A stretch of DNA of 6,866 nt from Candidatus Kapaibacterium sp. (GCA_938038165.1 CALHRB010000320.1:1-6866); one strand, 5' to 3'. Shown: positions 1 to 6,866, counted from the stretch's first letter. The notes: generated from the letters alone by a model not told the origin. Program-made: numbers and translations.

Positions 1-963
1 GGAAATGATAATGATGCTTTAGATTTTGTTACTATACCACAAGGTCTGAAAAGAGGCAGCAAGGTTGCAATAACAGCTCCAGCAAGCTCAACCAGTATGG
101 GAGAAATAGCGAAGGGAATTAAATTCTTTAGGAATTTAGGATGCGATGTTGTTGTTGGTGATACTATAAAAAAGTATAACAGTTCATCAAGATATTTATC
201 TGCCCCTGATGATGTTCGAGCAAACGAATTGATGCAGTTTTATGAAGACGAGGAAATTAATTGTATCATAGCAGCACGAGGAGGCTACGGGAGCCTAAGA
301 TTACTACCAATGCTTGATTTTGAAATAATAAGAAAGAATCCGAAAATATTAATCGGCTTTAGTGATATAAGTGCTTTGCTTAATGCTGTTTTCAGAAAAA
401 CCCGTACAATAGCTTTTCATGGTCCCGTTGCCTCTTCTAATTTTGATACTTTTACTGATGAAAATTTAAAAAATACAATAGTGCTGAACAAAGATTTTAA
501 GAAGCTTGTTAATAAATTTCCTTCGATGATTGTTATAAATGAGGGAATTGCCCTTGGCAGACTGGTTGGAGGTAATCTTACCGTAATAACTTCAACCTTA
601 GGAACTAAATATGAAATCGAAACTGAAGGTTCAATATTGTTCCTTGAGGAAATATCTGAGCATCCATATAAGATTGACAGAATGCTCACTCAATTATGGC
701 TTGCTGAAAAATTACAGAAAGCCTCGGGCATTATTTTCGGTTATTTTCAGTCAATTGATTCAAGGAGGAACTTTTATCCTGGATATTCATTTACTATTAG
801 GCAAGTAATTGAATCAAGGATTAAACCATTGGGAATACCCTCAGCATTAGGGCTTCCAATTGGTCATAACAGTCAAAAGTTAATGACTTTACCCATTGGT
901 ACTATGGCGGAAATCGACACAAAAAATAAAACTATAGCTTTATTAGAACCCTCGGTATGTTAA
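1..963 (+). CDS. LD-carboxypeptidase, peptidase family S66 (5' end outside window)
   Basis: Serine peptidase of the LdcA/MccF family. Characterised members cleave the L,D-bond before the terminal D-alanine of muropeptide tetrapeptides in peptidoglycan recycling, or amide bonds of peptide-nucleotide antibiotics. The visible frame gives 320 residues ending at TAA 961-963. The family's N-terminal motif (LKRGSKVAITAPASS) is encoded from about position 46, ahead of the first in-frame ATG at 97. That ATG is therefore internal and the start lies upstream of the window. All three catalytic residues fit: nucleophile Ser in GFSDIS (codon 361-363), Glu in LFLEEISEHPY (codon 646-648) and His in GLPIGHNSQ (codon 865-867). 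The conserved AARGGYGS loop precedes the nucleophile. The visible residues before the conserved core (GNDNDALDF) look like a non-conserved linker, so an export signal could lie just upstream; this is inference. Family assignment is very sure; substrate is not determined. Confidence 0.93.
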   Translation, partial: GNDNDALDFVTIPQGLKRGSKVAITAPASSTSMGEIAKGIKFFRNLGCDVVVGDTIKKYNSSSRYLSAPDDVRANELMQFYEDEEINCIIAARGGYGSLRLLPMLDFEIIRKNPKILIGFSDISALLNAVFRKTRTIAFHGPVASSNFDTFTDENLKNTIVLNKDFKKLVNKFPSMIVINEGIALGRLVGGNLTVITSTLGTKYEIETEGSILFLEEISEHPYKIDRMLTQLWLAEKLQKASGIIFGYFQSIDSRRNFYPGYSFTIRQVIESRIKPLGIPSALGLPIGHNSQKLMTLPIGTMAEIDTKNKTIALLEPSVC

Positions 964-1019
964 GAAAATTTATTAATTTATAATTATTTTTTGAAAGAAG
1001 AAAAAAATATATATTTATC

Positions 1020-1025
1020 AGGAGA
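1020..1025 (+). promoter_or_regulatory. Shine-Dalgarno sequence of the VWA/T9SS gene
   Basis: AGGAGA is followed after four T residues by ATG at 1030, a good ribosome-binding spacing. It decides the start: an in-frame TTG at 991 would add 13 residues (with Lys/Glu-rich character) in front of an otherwise standard signal peptide and has no comparable motif. The 66-bp gap after the peptidase gene is almost pure A/T. It contains TATAAT at 979-984 without a convincing -35 partner, so a separate promoter is possible but unproven. Confidence 0.75.
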
Positions 1026-1029
1026 TTTT

Positions 1030-4000
1030 ATGGTAAAAGAACCAAAATCAAAACTTTTAATATTAATTTTATTGCTACTTTTTGTGGTAATAAAATTACA
1101 CTCGGATGAAGCTGTTTTCAACATTTCAGGCGTGGATGCGTCGGAATTTCCGAGAGTGAAAGCAGCTTTTATTGCTAATGATGCATCTGGTAGATCCTTT
1201 AAAAACCTGAATCCATCAGACTTTAATGTGCTGGAAAATGGACAATCAATGAATTCGACAGTAGAAGTAAAATGCATTGATACTGTTGTTGATCCTGCTG
1301 TTAGCATTATTTTAGTTGTTGACCAGAGTTATTCAATGACAACTATGAATGATAGTGGTCAAACACGCTGGAGTTGGGTTTTGGAAGGTGCAAAGTCCTT
1401 TATTAATGCAATCAACTATTCCAGCGGTACAAAAGTTGCCTTGATATCATTTGGCAGAGTATCTTATATCAGATGTAATTTTACTAATAACAAAAAAGAA
1501 CTCATTGATTCTTTAGAAAATATACAGGTTGCTGGTGGAACTCTTTACGAACCACCTATTCTGGATACATTATATGGTGCAGTTAAACTTTTTCAAAGAG
1601 AATCCCCGGACCTGGAAAGAAGAAGAATAATAGTATTTTTAACAGACGGAGATCCTAATGATCCGCCAAAGGTAGATTCAATGCTTACCAATATATTTGG
1701 GACTGGTTTATTGCAGAATAATATACAAATGTATGCTATAACCTTAGCTATGCCAATGCATCCAGCTTTGAATCGGTTATCAAGGGAAACAGGTGGAGCT
1801 GCCTACGCAGTATATACCCGAAGAGAATTAAACGATATCTATACTTTTATTGCACTCGATATTCAAAGAACTCAATTGTGTAATATTTCTTGGTTGGCTC
1901 CTTTTGGATGCACTGAAATCAGTAAGTTAAGGAACATAAAAATAACATTCAACAGATTGAATTCAACAGTTGACAGAAATTATACAGCCCCCGACGCAAG
2001 TATTGCCTATGTTTTAACTTCTGAAAGTATTGTCTCTTTCAATGATCCACCCCCAAATAACAGTGTTGATAAGACTATAACTTTAACTGCTATTAGGTCG
2101 GATTTCAAAGTAACAGCCCTTTACACTCAGCCTCCAACGTTCTTTCAGGTGATTAACGGTAATGTCCCGTTTACAATACCCAAGGATTCTTCTGTAACTC
2201 TGACTATAAGGTTTACTCAAGGGTCCACAAGATCGTTTCGGCAAGCAATACTAATTGCCGAAGGAACTCCGTGTCCCCCAATTGTAACTTTAGTTGGCGG
2301 AATTTCCCAGATTCAGATTGTTCACCCAAACAAGGGCGAAGTTTTCTCAACTTGTGACACAATAGAAATTAAATGGGCAGGAATCGAACCAGATAAACCT
2401 GTTAACCTTTCCTATTCATCAGATAACGGAACAACCTGGCAATTGATAAAAAACAATGTTACTGGACTAAAATATAAGTGGCAGCCACCAAAAGAAGGCA
2501 AGCAATATCTAATTAAAGGTGTTGTTTCTCCAATATCATCTTATATGTGGCTGAAAGGTGTAGGAGGAACTCTTGATGATGCTATTACATCTATAGCTGT
2601 TCAAAATGATAACAGATTTCTTTATGCTACAGGATTTTATGAAAACGCAGCTACATTTGATAACAAAACTACAAACAGTAATGGAGGGAAGGATATATTC
2701 CTAGCAAAATATGATTTGGATGGTAATTTATTTGGAGTTGTCAGTGCTGGAGGTTTTGGTGCTGACTCAGCCAGCGGAGTATGTGTCGATCCTCTTAATA
2801 ATGCTTACGTTACAGGTACATGTTTCCAAAGTGCTCAGTTCGGCAACATAACCCCAAATATGCCAATAGTAGATGCTCCTTACTGCTTTATAGCAAAATA
2901 TCCAGAAAATTTAACCACTCCATCCATCGTTCTTATAGGTCCCGATAATATACATACAGGGTTCAAAGCCTGGGGGCTTAAAATCAGATATGTATCAAAA
3001 AATCCTGATCCAAGAAACCAGGATCCTTTAAATCCTGATGAAATCTACGTTCAAGGACTCTATACAGGTAGTTTTCAATCTGTTACTGGTTGGTCATTAC
3101 CCCGAAGAACCACCCCAACAAAATTTACGGCTCTGTTGAAATCTGATTTAACTATACGCTCAGTCCAATTAGGTGGAACAGATTATCCCGATTATTCATC
3201 TACAACAGATTTTGATTCTGATGGTAATAGATATGAGTCTGGCAGATTTACAGGAAATTTAACAAGCGGCTCTTTTACAATAAGTAGCAAAGGCAAAACC
3301 GATGGATTTTTGAGAAAATTTGGCGGAACCCCTGGAAGTCAGGATATTTGTGATACTGTATTTGCAGTGGAAGCCCCAAAATTATCTTTCAAAGGTAATC
3401 CGGTCGATTTTGGATTATGCACAATAGGCTCGAGGGAATATAGGGTTTTTCAGGATTTCTTATGTAATTCCGGTACAATCCCTGTTGAAATATCATCATC
3501 GGCTATAACTGGATCTAACACATCTGATTTTATTTTAGGATCAACTATAAACTCTTTATGGTTACAACCTGGTCAATGTATTCCTATCGAAATGATTTTC
3601 GAACCAAAAGATATCGGGGCGAGAACGGCTCAGCTCGAAATAGTAGCTACCTGCAATACAATTGTAACATTAACTTTGAAAGGAACCGGTGTTTGCAGTG
3701 GGGAAGTAGTAGAAAAAGTAGATATGGGAAAAATAAATGTTAACACCAAGAAAGATTCTGTTATAATTTGTATTTTCAAAAATACCAACACGAATTACGT
3801 CGAAATCAAACCCAAAATTCAAGGTCCGAATGCTTCTGACTTCTTCGTAGATCCTTCCTCTATATTTCTTGCTCCAAACGAATGCAAGGACCTAAAAATA
3901 ACATTTACACCTTCAGCACCTGGTGATAGGGTTGCGTCTTTGATATATGATTTACCACCAGGTTGTGAAAATCCGACGACACAGTTATATGGATTTGGTG

Positions 4001-5655
4001 TTGATGCAGATATAGCTTTATCTTCTTGTGATTGGGGAGGGAGAAGAATCTTGACTGTCAATGATTCATTTATCGTTCTTACAAATAACAGTTTCCTGGC
4101 ACAAAATATAACCAATATTGAATTAGAGACTGCCGACGGAAATATATTCAAATTAGGGACATTGAAAACCTTCCCAATAAGTATTCCGTCCAAGGATACT
4201 ATGCATATACCTATAACCTTTACTCCGAACAACGAAACTATTTATACTAACACAATTTTAGTTTCGGTTCAGTCCTTACCAAATAAATTAAGGGCACCAA
4301 TAAGAGGTGAAGGTATATTACCAAAAATCTCAACAAATTGGATTTGTGATATGCCTGTCAAACCGGGTGAGACATCTATTGCCAAGCTTGAAATTACGAA
4401 TCCAAGTCGTTCGGCAGATTTATTCGTCGAAAGTGTTTCATTTACATATAACACAGGTGATTTCAGATGGCAGGGCAATGCCCCTTCAAACTTTTATATT
4501 CCAAAAGAACAAACTCTATCATTCGATGTAATCTTCTCTCCTCAATCCTCAGGAACAAGGGTTGAATTAATTAAAATAAGATGTGACGCCGCAACAGGTC
4601 CCAATAAATTCCCATTGCGAGATACCAATGTTGATGCTCAATGTGACGGTCTTGGCTTGAGAACTCAAAGCGTTTTGGATTTCAAAAACAATCTGATCTG
4701 TACTGATAATATTAAAAAATTGAGAATTTCAAATGATAGCTGGCAAACACCCATCACTGTTACAGGATATTACTTCACAGGGGCTGATTCCATTGCTTTC
4801 ATTGTTGATTTACCTGCTGATTTTACAATCAATCCCGGCAATTTCAGAGAACTTGATATAAAATTTTCACCAACACAAAAAAAGGATTATTCAACAACAC
4901 TTACCTTGAAGACATCAATTGATCTTGATCTTAAAATTAATCTCATAGGATCTGGTGATGTTATTGTATTTTATACAGATCAAAATACAATTAAAGCTAT
5001 ACCTGGAGCCTTGCTAAAAGTGCCATTAAAGGTAAAAATTGCTAAGTTGGACAACCCTTTAGTTAACAACCTGAAAGCCGAGGTAAAATTTAACACTGAA
5101 ATGATAATGGATGAAAAGGTTGTAGAGTTTACTAATATTCCTGGATTAGTTCCTGCAACACCAGTTCATCAGAAAGGCCTTATCCAACTGGAATGGAACG
5201 GCAGCATTTCAACACCAATTGATATAGAGTTGTGTAAGGTCAATCTTAGAGTGTTTTTAAGTCAATTCAAGGATACACCTTTAATGATTAAAGCTATGAT
5301 GGACACTTGTGCCACAGAAAATCATATTGGCTCTACCATTGAACTTGAAAAGATATGTTTCCTCGATGGGAGGCTTATCGTGTTCAGCAAGACTCAATAT
5401 TCTTTGAGCCAACCTGAACCCAATCCGTCTAATTCTTCTTCGCTTATTGAATTTGGGGTAGGCTTGGACGGTCAGACCAACATTGATATTTACAATAGTA
5501 TAGGACAGTTGGTAAAAACAATTATGGATGAGAATCTTAAATCTGGTACGTATAAATTAAGTGTTGATTTTACAGATATCCCTTCGGGTGTTTATTTCGT
5601 TATAATGAAATCCGGTCCTTTTATTGAATCAAGACAACTTTTAATAAGCAGGTAA
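1030..5655 (+). CDS. Secreted multidomain VWA / beta-propeller / choice-of-anchor D protein with T9SS type A sorting domain
   Basis: Predicted cell-surface or released protein of 1541 residues; its partner is unknown. Residues 1-25 form a signal peptide (basic start, Leu/Ile-rich core 9-21, probable cut after Ser25). Residues 29-85 resemble the N-terminal strand region of VWFA-related proteins (DFNVLENGQ). The VWA domain spans about 91-280 with an intact MIDAS: DQSYS (98-102), Thr171 and Asp206 in LTDGD, so divalent-metal-dependent adhesion is plausible. About 285-420 is Ig-like, and 425-500 resembles an Ig-like module with a SYSSDNGTTW motif. About 507-774 holds four SBBP-like propeller repeats (ATGF, KYDLDGN, AYVTG). 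About 785-1310 holds five ASH/choice-of-anchor D repeats (FTPSAPGDR and similar). About 1311-1450 is cohesin-like. Residues 1458-1541 are the T9SS signal. Of 26 cysteines several recur in register. The start at 1030 is chosen from the ribosome-binding site and signal peptide. Domain borders are by eye; the function (adhesion or matrix) is inferred. Confidence 0.9.
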   Translation: MVKEPKSKLLILILLLLFVVIKLHSDEAVFNISGVDASEFPRVKAAFIANDASGRSFKNLNPSDFNVLENGQSMNSTVEVKCIDTVVDPAVSIILVVDQSYSMTTMNDSGQTRWSWVLEGAKSFINAINYSSGTKVALISFGRVSYIRCNFTNNKKELIDSLENIQVAGGTLYEPPILDTLYGAVKLFQRESPDLERRRIIVFLTDGDPNDPPKVDSMLTNIFGTGLLQNNIQMYAITLAMPMHPALNRLSRETGGAAYAVYTRRELNDIYTFIALDIQRTQLCNISWLAPFGCTEISKLRNIKITFNRLNSTVDRNYTAPDASIAYVLTSESIVSFNDPPPNNSVDKTITLTAIRSDFKVTALYTQPPTFFQVINGNVPFTIPKDSSVTLTIRFTQGSTRSFRQAILIAEGTPCPPIVTLVGGISQIQIVHPNKGEVFSTCDTIEIKWAGIEPDKPVNLSYSSDNGTTWQLIKNNVTGLKYKWQPPKEGKQYLIKGVVSPISSYMWLKGVGGTLDDAITSIAVQNDNRFLYATGFYENAATFDNKTTNSNGGKDIFLAKYDLDGNLFGVVSAGGFGADSASGVCVDPLNNAYVTGTCFQSAQFGNITPNMPIVDAPYCFIAKYPENLTTPSIVLIGPDNIHTGFKAWGLKIRYVSKNPDPRNQDPLNPDEIYVQGLYTGSFQSVTGWSLPRRTTPTKFTALLKSDLTIRSVQLGGTDYPDYSSTTDFDSDGNRYESGRFTGNLTSGSFTISSKGKTDGFLRKFGGTPGSQDICDTVFAVEAPKLSFKGNPVDFGLCTIGSREYRVFQDFLCNSGTIPVEISSSAITGSNTSDFILGSTINSLWLQPGQCIPIEMIFEPKDIGARTAQLEIVATCNTIVTLTLKGTGVCSGEVVEKVDMGKINVNTKKDSVIICIFKNTNTNYVEIKPKIQGPNASDFFVDPSSIFLAPNECKDLKITFTPSAPGDRVASLIYDLPPGCENPTTQLYGFGVDADIALSSCDWGGRRILTVNDSFIVLTNNSFLAQNITNIELETADGNIFKLGTLKTFPISIPSKDTMHIPITFTPNNETIYTNTILVSVQSLPNKLRAPIRGEGILPKISTNWICDMPVKPGETSIAKLEITNPSRSADLFVESVSFTYNTGDFRWQGNAPSNFYIPKEQTLSFDVIFSPQSSGTRVELIKIRCDAATGPNKFPLRDTNVDAQCDGLGLRTQSVLDFKNNLICTDNIKKLRISNDSWQTPITVTGYYFTGADSIAFIVDLPADFTINPGNFRELDIKFSPTQKKDYSTTLTLKTSIDLDLKINLIGSGDVIVFYTDQNTIKAIPGALLKVPLKVKIAKLDNPLVNNLKAEVKFNTEMIMDEKVVEFTNIPGLVPATPVHQKGLIQLEWNGSISTPIDIELCKVNLRVFLSQFKDTPLMIKAMMDTCATENHIGSTIELEKICFLDGRLIVFSKTQYSLSQPEPNPSNSSSLIEFGVGLDGQTNIDIYNSIGQLVKTIMDENLKSGTYKLSVDFTDIPSGVYFVIMKSGPFIESRQLLISR
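5401..5652 (+). other. T9SS type A C-terminal sorting domain (protein region)
   Basis: The last 84 residues of the large secreted protein have the pattern of the Por/T9SS type A signal. They begin with LSQPEPNPS and a hydrophobic strand (SLIEFGV). A strand with IYNSIGQLVKTI follows, then a Gly-Thr-Tyr turn and the diagnostic IPSGVYFVIM. The segment ends with a short hydrophobic-basic tail (QLLISR) at the very C-terminus. In the known system this domain directs passage through the outer-membrane T9SS pore and is usually removed by a sortase (PorU), which attaches many cargos to A-LPS. No T9SS component gene is in the window. Confidence 0.9.
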
Positions 5656-5673
5656 GAATTTCCTATGAAACAC

Positions 5674-5703
5674 AAAAGGGGAGCTTAATCACTCCCCTTT
5701 TTT
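5674..5703 (+). terminator. Rho-independent terminator between convergent genes, probably bidirectional
   Basis: The arm AAAAGGGGAG (5674-5683) pairs perfectly with CTCCCCTTTT (5692-5701) across an 8-nt loop, and the run continues to six T (5698-5703). It starts 18 bases after the stop of the VWA/T9SS gene. Read on the minus strand, the same hairpin follows the MauE-like gene and is trailed by TTTTGTG, a weaker U-tract. It can therefore end both convergent transcripts, most strongly the plus-strand one. Confidence 0.9.
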
Positions 5704-5729
5704 GTTCAGCTTGACTAAAAAACAAAAAG

Positions 5730-6179
5730 TTATTTTTCAACTAAATTCTCAATTGTTAACTTTTTTGCAGGGAAGAAGAACAAATAAAGGGCAAGTAATA
5801 AAAGTCCAGTGTTTTCGAGAATTTTTGGCCATCCGACATACTGAATTTTTTGTGAGAAACAGCCACAGTTAATATCTAAACCTCTTGCCATTGCAGAACC
5901 AACAGCTACAATAAAGACTAACAAAAGAATTGAGGTTATTGCGGCGCTGGACTTCAATCTTATGCCAAAAATAAGAAAAATTGATACAACCAATTCAGTC
6001 CATGGTAAAAATAAGGCTACCAAATTGATCATAGGCTCAGGAACGATGGCATAGTTAGCGATTTCTTTGGCAAAAAGTGCTGGTTCGGCAGCTTTTCCAA
6101 TTGCCGCAAGAAGAAAAAAGACACCTAAAAAAAGCCTAACAATTAAATTTAGATAACAATTTTCAAGAATTTTTTTCAT
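5730..6179 (-). CDS. MauE/DoxX-like integral membrane protein with CGC motif
   Basis: A 149-residue inner-membrane protein with four predicted helices (about 11-30, 51-73, 77-97 and 119-137). Features fitting the MauE/DoxX families are FFLLAAIGKAAEP near the first helix, the conserved ANYAIVPEP segment, LPWTELVVS at the second helix, and the ARGLDINCGCF motif (Cys105, Cys107) after the third. MauE in methylamine-utilising bacteria is needed, with the thioredoxin-like MauD, to mature a disulfide-rich enzyme subunit. Relatives elsewhere are linked to periplasmic thiol redox, often beside a TlpA-like thioredoxin. No such partner gene and no methylamine dehydrogenase gene is visible here, so a role in methylamine use is not supported. 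The start at 6179 has no Shine-Dalgarno sequence; a nearby upstream ATG on the same strand runs into TAA after one codon. The gene converges with the VWA gene and diverges from the mutase gene. Family is fairly sure; exact role unknown. Confidence 0.85.
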   Translation of the reverse strand: MKKILENCYLNLIVRLFLGVFFLLAAIGKAAEPALFAKEIANYAIVPEPMINLVALFLPWTELVVSIFLIFGIRLKSSAAITSILLLVFIVAVGSAMARGLDINCGCFSQKIQYVGWPKILENTGLLLLALYLFFFPAKKLTIENLVEK

Positions 6180-6197
6180 ATTAAACCATTAAATAAA

Positions 6198-6205
6198 CAA
6201 AATTA
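6198..6205 (-). promoter_or_regulatory. Possible Bacteroidota-type -7 element for the MauE-like gene
   Basis: On the minus strand this reads TAATTTTG, an exact match to the Bacteroidota -7 consensus TAnnTTTG. It lies 18 bases before the ATG at 6179, implying a short leader of about a dozen bases. No clear -33 TTTG element is found 19-21 bases further upstream, and the sequence is very A/T-rich, so a chance match is possible. Confidence 0.35.
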
Positions 6206-6242
6206 AAGACTAAAAAAAAAAGTTCTTATTGAAAGAGTCAAA

Positions 6243-6258
6243 AATAATGTTCATTATT
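6243..6258. promoter_or_regulatory. Operator-like palindrome in the divergent intergenic region
   Basis: AATAATG and CATTATT are perfect inverted 7-bp arms separated by TT. The 2-base spacer is too short for an RNA hairpin, so if functional it is more likely a dimeric regulator site. The half-sites resemble those of a Fur box, but the Fur arrangement has a 5-base centre, so I do not call it one. In sequence this A/T-rich it may be chance. Confidence 0.3.
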
Positions 6259-6337
6259 AGCTGTTAAACAATTTACGGAATAAAGACAAAAATTTTTTTT
6301 GTAAATTGAAAATTTATAATTTATTGTTTTAACTAAA

Positions 6338-6866
6338 ATGCCAGTCATACGATCGATATCAGGTTTAAGGGCTACTTTAGGAGATGGATTAACTCCTGAA
6401 TTGATAGTCAATTATTCATCAGCATTTGCAACATATTTACCCAAGGGCAAAATAATTATAGGACGAGACGGAAGGCCCTCAGGTAAATGGATTGAACGAT
6501 TGGTGACCGGTTCTTTATTATCTTGCGGTCGAGACCTTGTCTCTCTTGGAGTTGTTCCAACACCGACCGTTCAGCTATTTGTCGAAAAAAGCGATGCAGT
6601 AGGTGGAATAATTATTACTGCTTCACATAATCCTGAGCAGTGGAATGGATTAAAATTTCTGAATCAAGATGGTGTATTTCTCGATGAGACCGAGAATAAC
6701 CAATTTTGGACTATTTTTGATGCCAAGAATTTTTCATTTAGCTCTTCTACACTTTTTTCTGATTTAGAAATTGACAATACTGCAATAAATTCTCATATTA
6801 ATTCGATTTTAAATTTGGGATTATTTAGAAAATCAGATATTCTGAATAAAATACAAAAAAGAAAGC
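6338..6866 (+). CDS. glmM: Phosphoglucosamine mutase, alpha-D-phosphohexomutase family (3' end outside window)
   Basis: The enzyme interconverts glucosamine 6-phosphate and glucosamine 1-phosphate in the cytoplasm, supplying UDP-GlcNAc for peptidoglycan and lipopolysaccharide. The visible 176 residues cover domain 1 and the start of domain 2. Evidence includes the N-terminal SISGLRATLGDGLTPE, the IGRDGRPSG loop (41-49) and GVVPTPTVQ (71-79). The phosphoserine loop TASHNPEQWNGLKFL (94-108) has catalytic Ser96 (codon 6623-6625). The frame is open at the right edge, so the metal-binding DxDGD loop and the sugar- and phosphate-binding domains cannot be seen. The start at 6338 places the SISGLR motif at its usual distance from the N-terminus but lacks a Shine-Dalgarno sequence. 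Proteins with this N-terminus in Bacteroidota/Chlorobiota are usually called GlmM; phosphomannomutase or phosphoglucomutase activity cannot be excluded from this part alone. Confidence 0.88.
   Translation, partial: MPVIRSISGLRATLGDGLTPELIVNYSSAFATYLPKGKIIIGRDGRPSGKWIERLVTGSLLSCGRDLVSLGVVPTPTVQLFVEKSDAVGGIIITASHNPEQWNGLKFLNQDGVFLDETENNQFWTIFDAKNFSFSSSTLFSDLEIDNTAINSHINSILNLGLFRKSDILNKIQKRK

Larger units (their letters stand above)
6180..6337. other. Divergent intergenic region, AT-rich
   Basis: These 158 bases separate the start codons of the divergent MauE-like and mutase genes and must carry signals for both unless transcripts enter from outside. They contain a perfect 7-bp palindrome at 6243-6258 and A- and T-tracts (for example 6293-6300). 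A TATAAT at 6315-6320 lies 17 bases before the mutase ATG, but no good -35 partner was found. I see no RNA gene, riboswitch or coding frame here. Confidence 0.6.

Noticed and set aside
97..99. ATG as the start of the S66 peptidase
   Set aside because: The frame is open to position 1 and encodes the conserved family N-terminal motif upstream of this ATG.
979..984. TATAAT before the large secreted-protein gene
   Set aside because: It sits in an almost pure A/T stretch with no convincing -35 or -33 element, so it is not listed as a promoter.
991..993. TTG as the start of the large secreted protein
   Set aside because: It lacks a ribosome-binding site and would place 13 extra residues before a normal signal peptide; ATG 1030 has AGGAGA at proper spacing.
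3558..3743. Short plus-strand frames inside the large genes (also 611-808 and 4307-4531)
   Set aside because: They are out-of-frame within continuous domain-coding sequence and encode nothing recognisable.
3819..4232. Antisense open frame of 137 codons within the ASH region, and shorter ones at 417-689, 984-1307 and 4269-4478
   Set aside because: Each lies opposite a well-supported gene, shows no recognisable motif and has no plausible start signal; they are shadows of the plus-strand genes.
5730..6179. Part of a methylamine-utilisation (mau) cluster
   Set aside because: No methylamine dehydrogenase subunit or MauD-type gene is nearby; the family resemblance alone does not support that pathway.
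6286..6316. Inverted repeats ACAAAAA/TTTTTGT (6286-6302) and TAAATT/AATTTA (6302-6316)
   Set aside because: Low-complexity A/T sequence gives such arms by chance; no stable GC-containing stem is present to support a terminator or riboswitch.

Overview
The window fits an AT-rich member of the Bacteroidota/Chlorobiota (FCB) group, possibly an Ignavibacteria- or Kapabacteria-like lineage. The main evidence is a type IX secretion system (T9SS) type A sorting domain at the C-terminus of the largest protein. Two of the three visible gene starts also lack a Shine-Dalgarno sequence, which is common in that group. The lineage is an inference; no rRNA or other taxonomic marker is present.

Layout, left to right. 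(1) Positions 1-963, plus strand: the 3' part of a peptidase-family S66 LD-carboxypeptidase (peptidoglycan recycling/MccF superfamily). Its reading frame is open through the left edge, so the true start lies outside the window. (2) Positions 1030-5655, plus strand: one 1541-residue exported multidomain protein. In order it has a signal peptide, a von Willebrand factor A (VWA) domain with a complete MIDAS metal site, Ig-like segments, a short SBBP-type beta-propeller region, about five ASH/'choice-of-anchor D' beta-sandwich repeats, a cohesin-like domain and the T9SS sorting domain. (3) Positions 5674-5703: a strong hairpin terminator shared by two convergent genes. (4) Positions 5730-6179, minus strand: a small four-helix membrane protein of the MauE/DoxX type with a Cys-Gly-Cys motif. 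(5) Positions 6180-6337: an AT-rich divergent intergenic region with a possible promoter and a short palindrome. (6) Positions 6338 to the right edge, plus strand: the N-terminal 176 residues of a phosphoglucosamine mutase (GlmM-like), cut by the window end.

The genes do not form one obvious pathway. The S66 peptidase and GlmM both concern the cell wall (peptidoglycan turnover and UDP-GlcNAc precursor supply), but the other two genes lie between them and they are not one operon. The VWA gene follows the peptidase by 66 bp with no terminator visible between them, so read-through is possible. The MauE-like protein belongs to a family tied to periplasmic disulfide/thiol chemistry, and the neighbouring secreted protein has 26 cysteines. 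The pairing is suggestive, but the two genes converge on a terminator and are not co-transcribed. I found no mobile element, CRISPR array, tRNA or rRNA, and nothing I would call a new biological system. The most notable object is the modular architecture of the large secreted protein.
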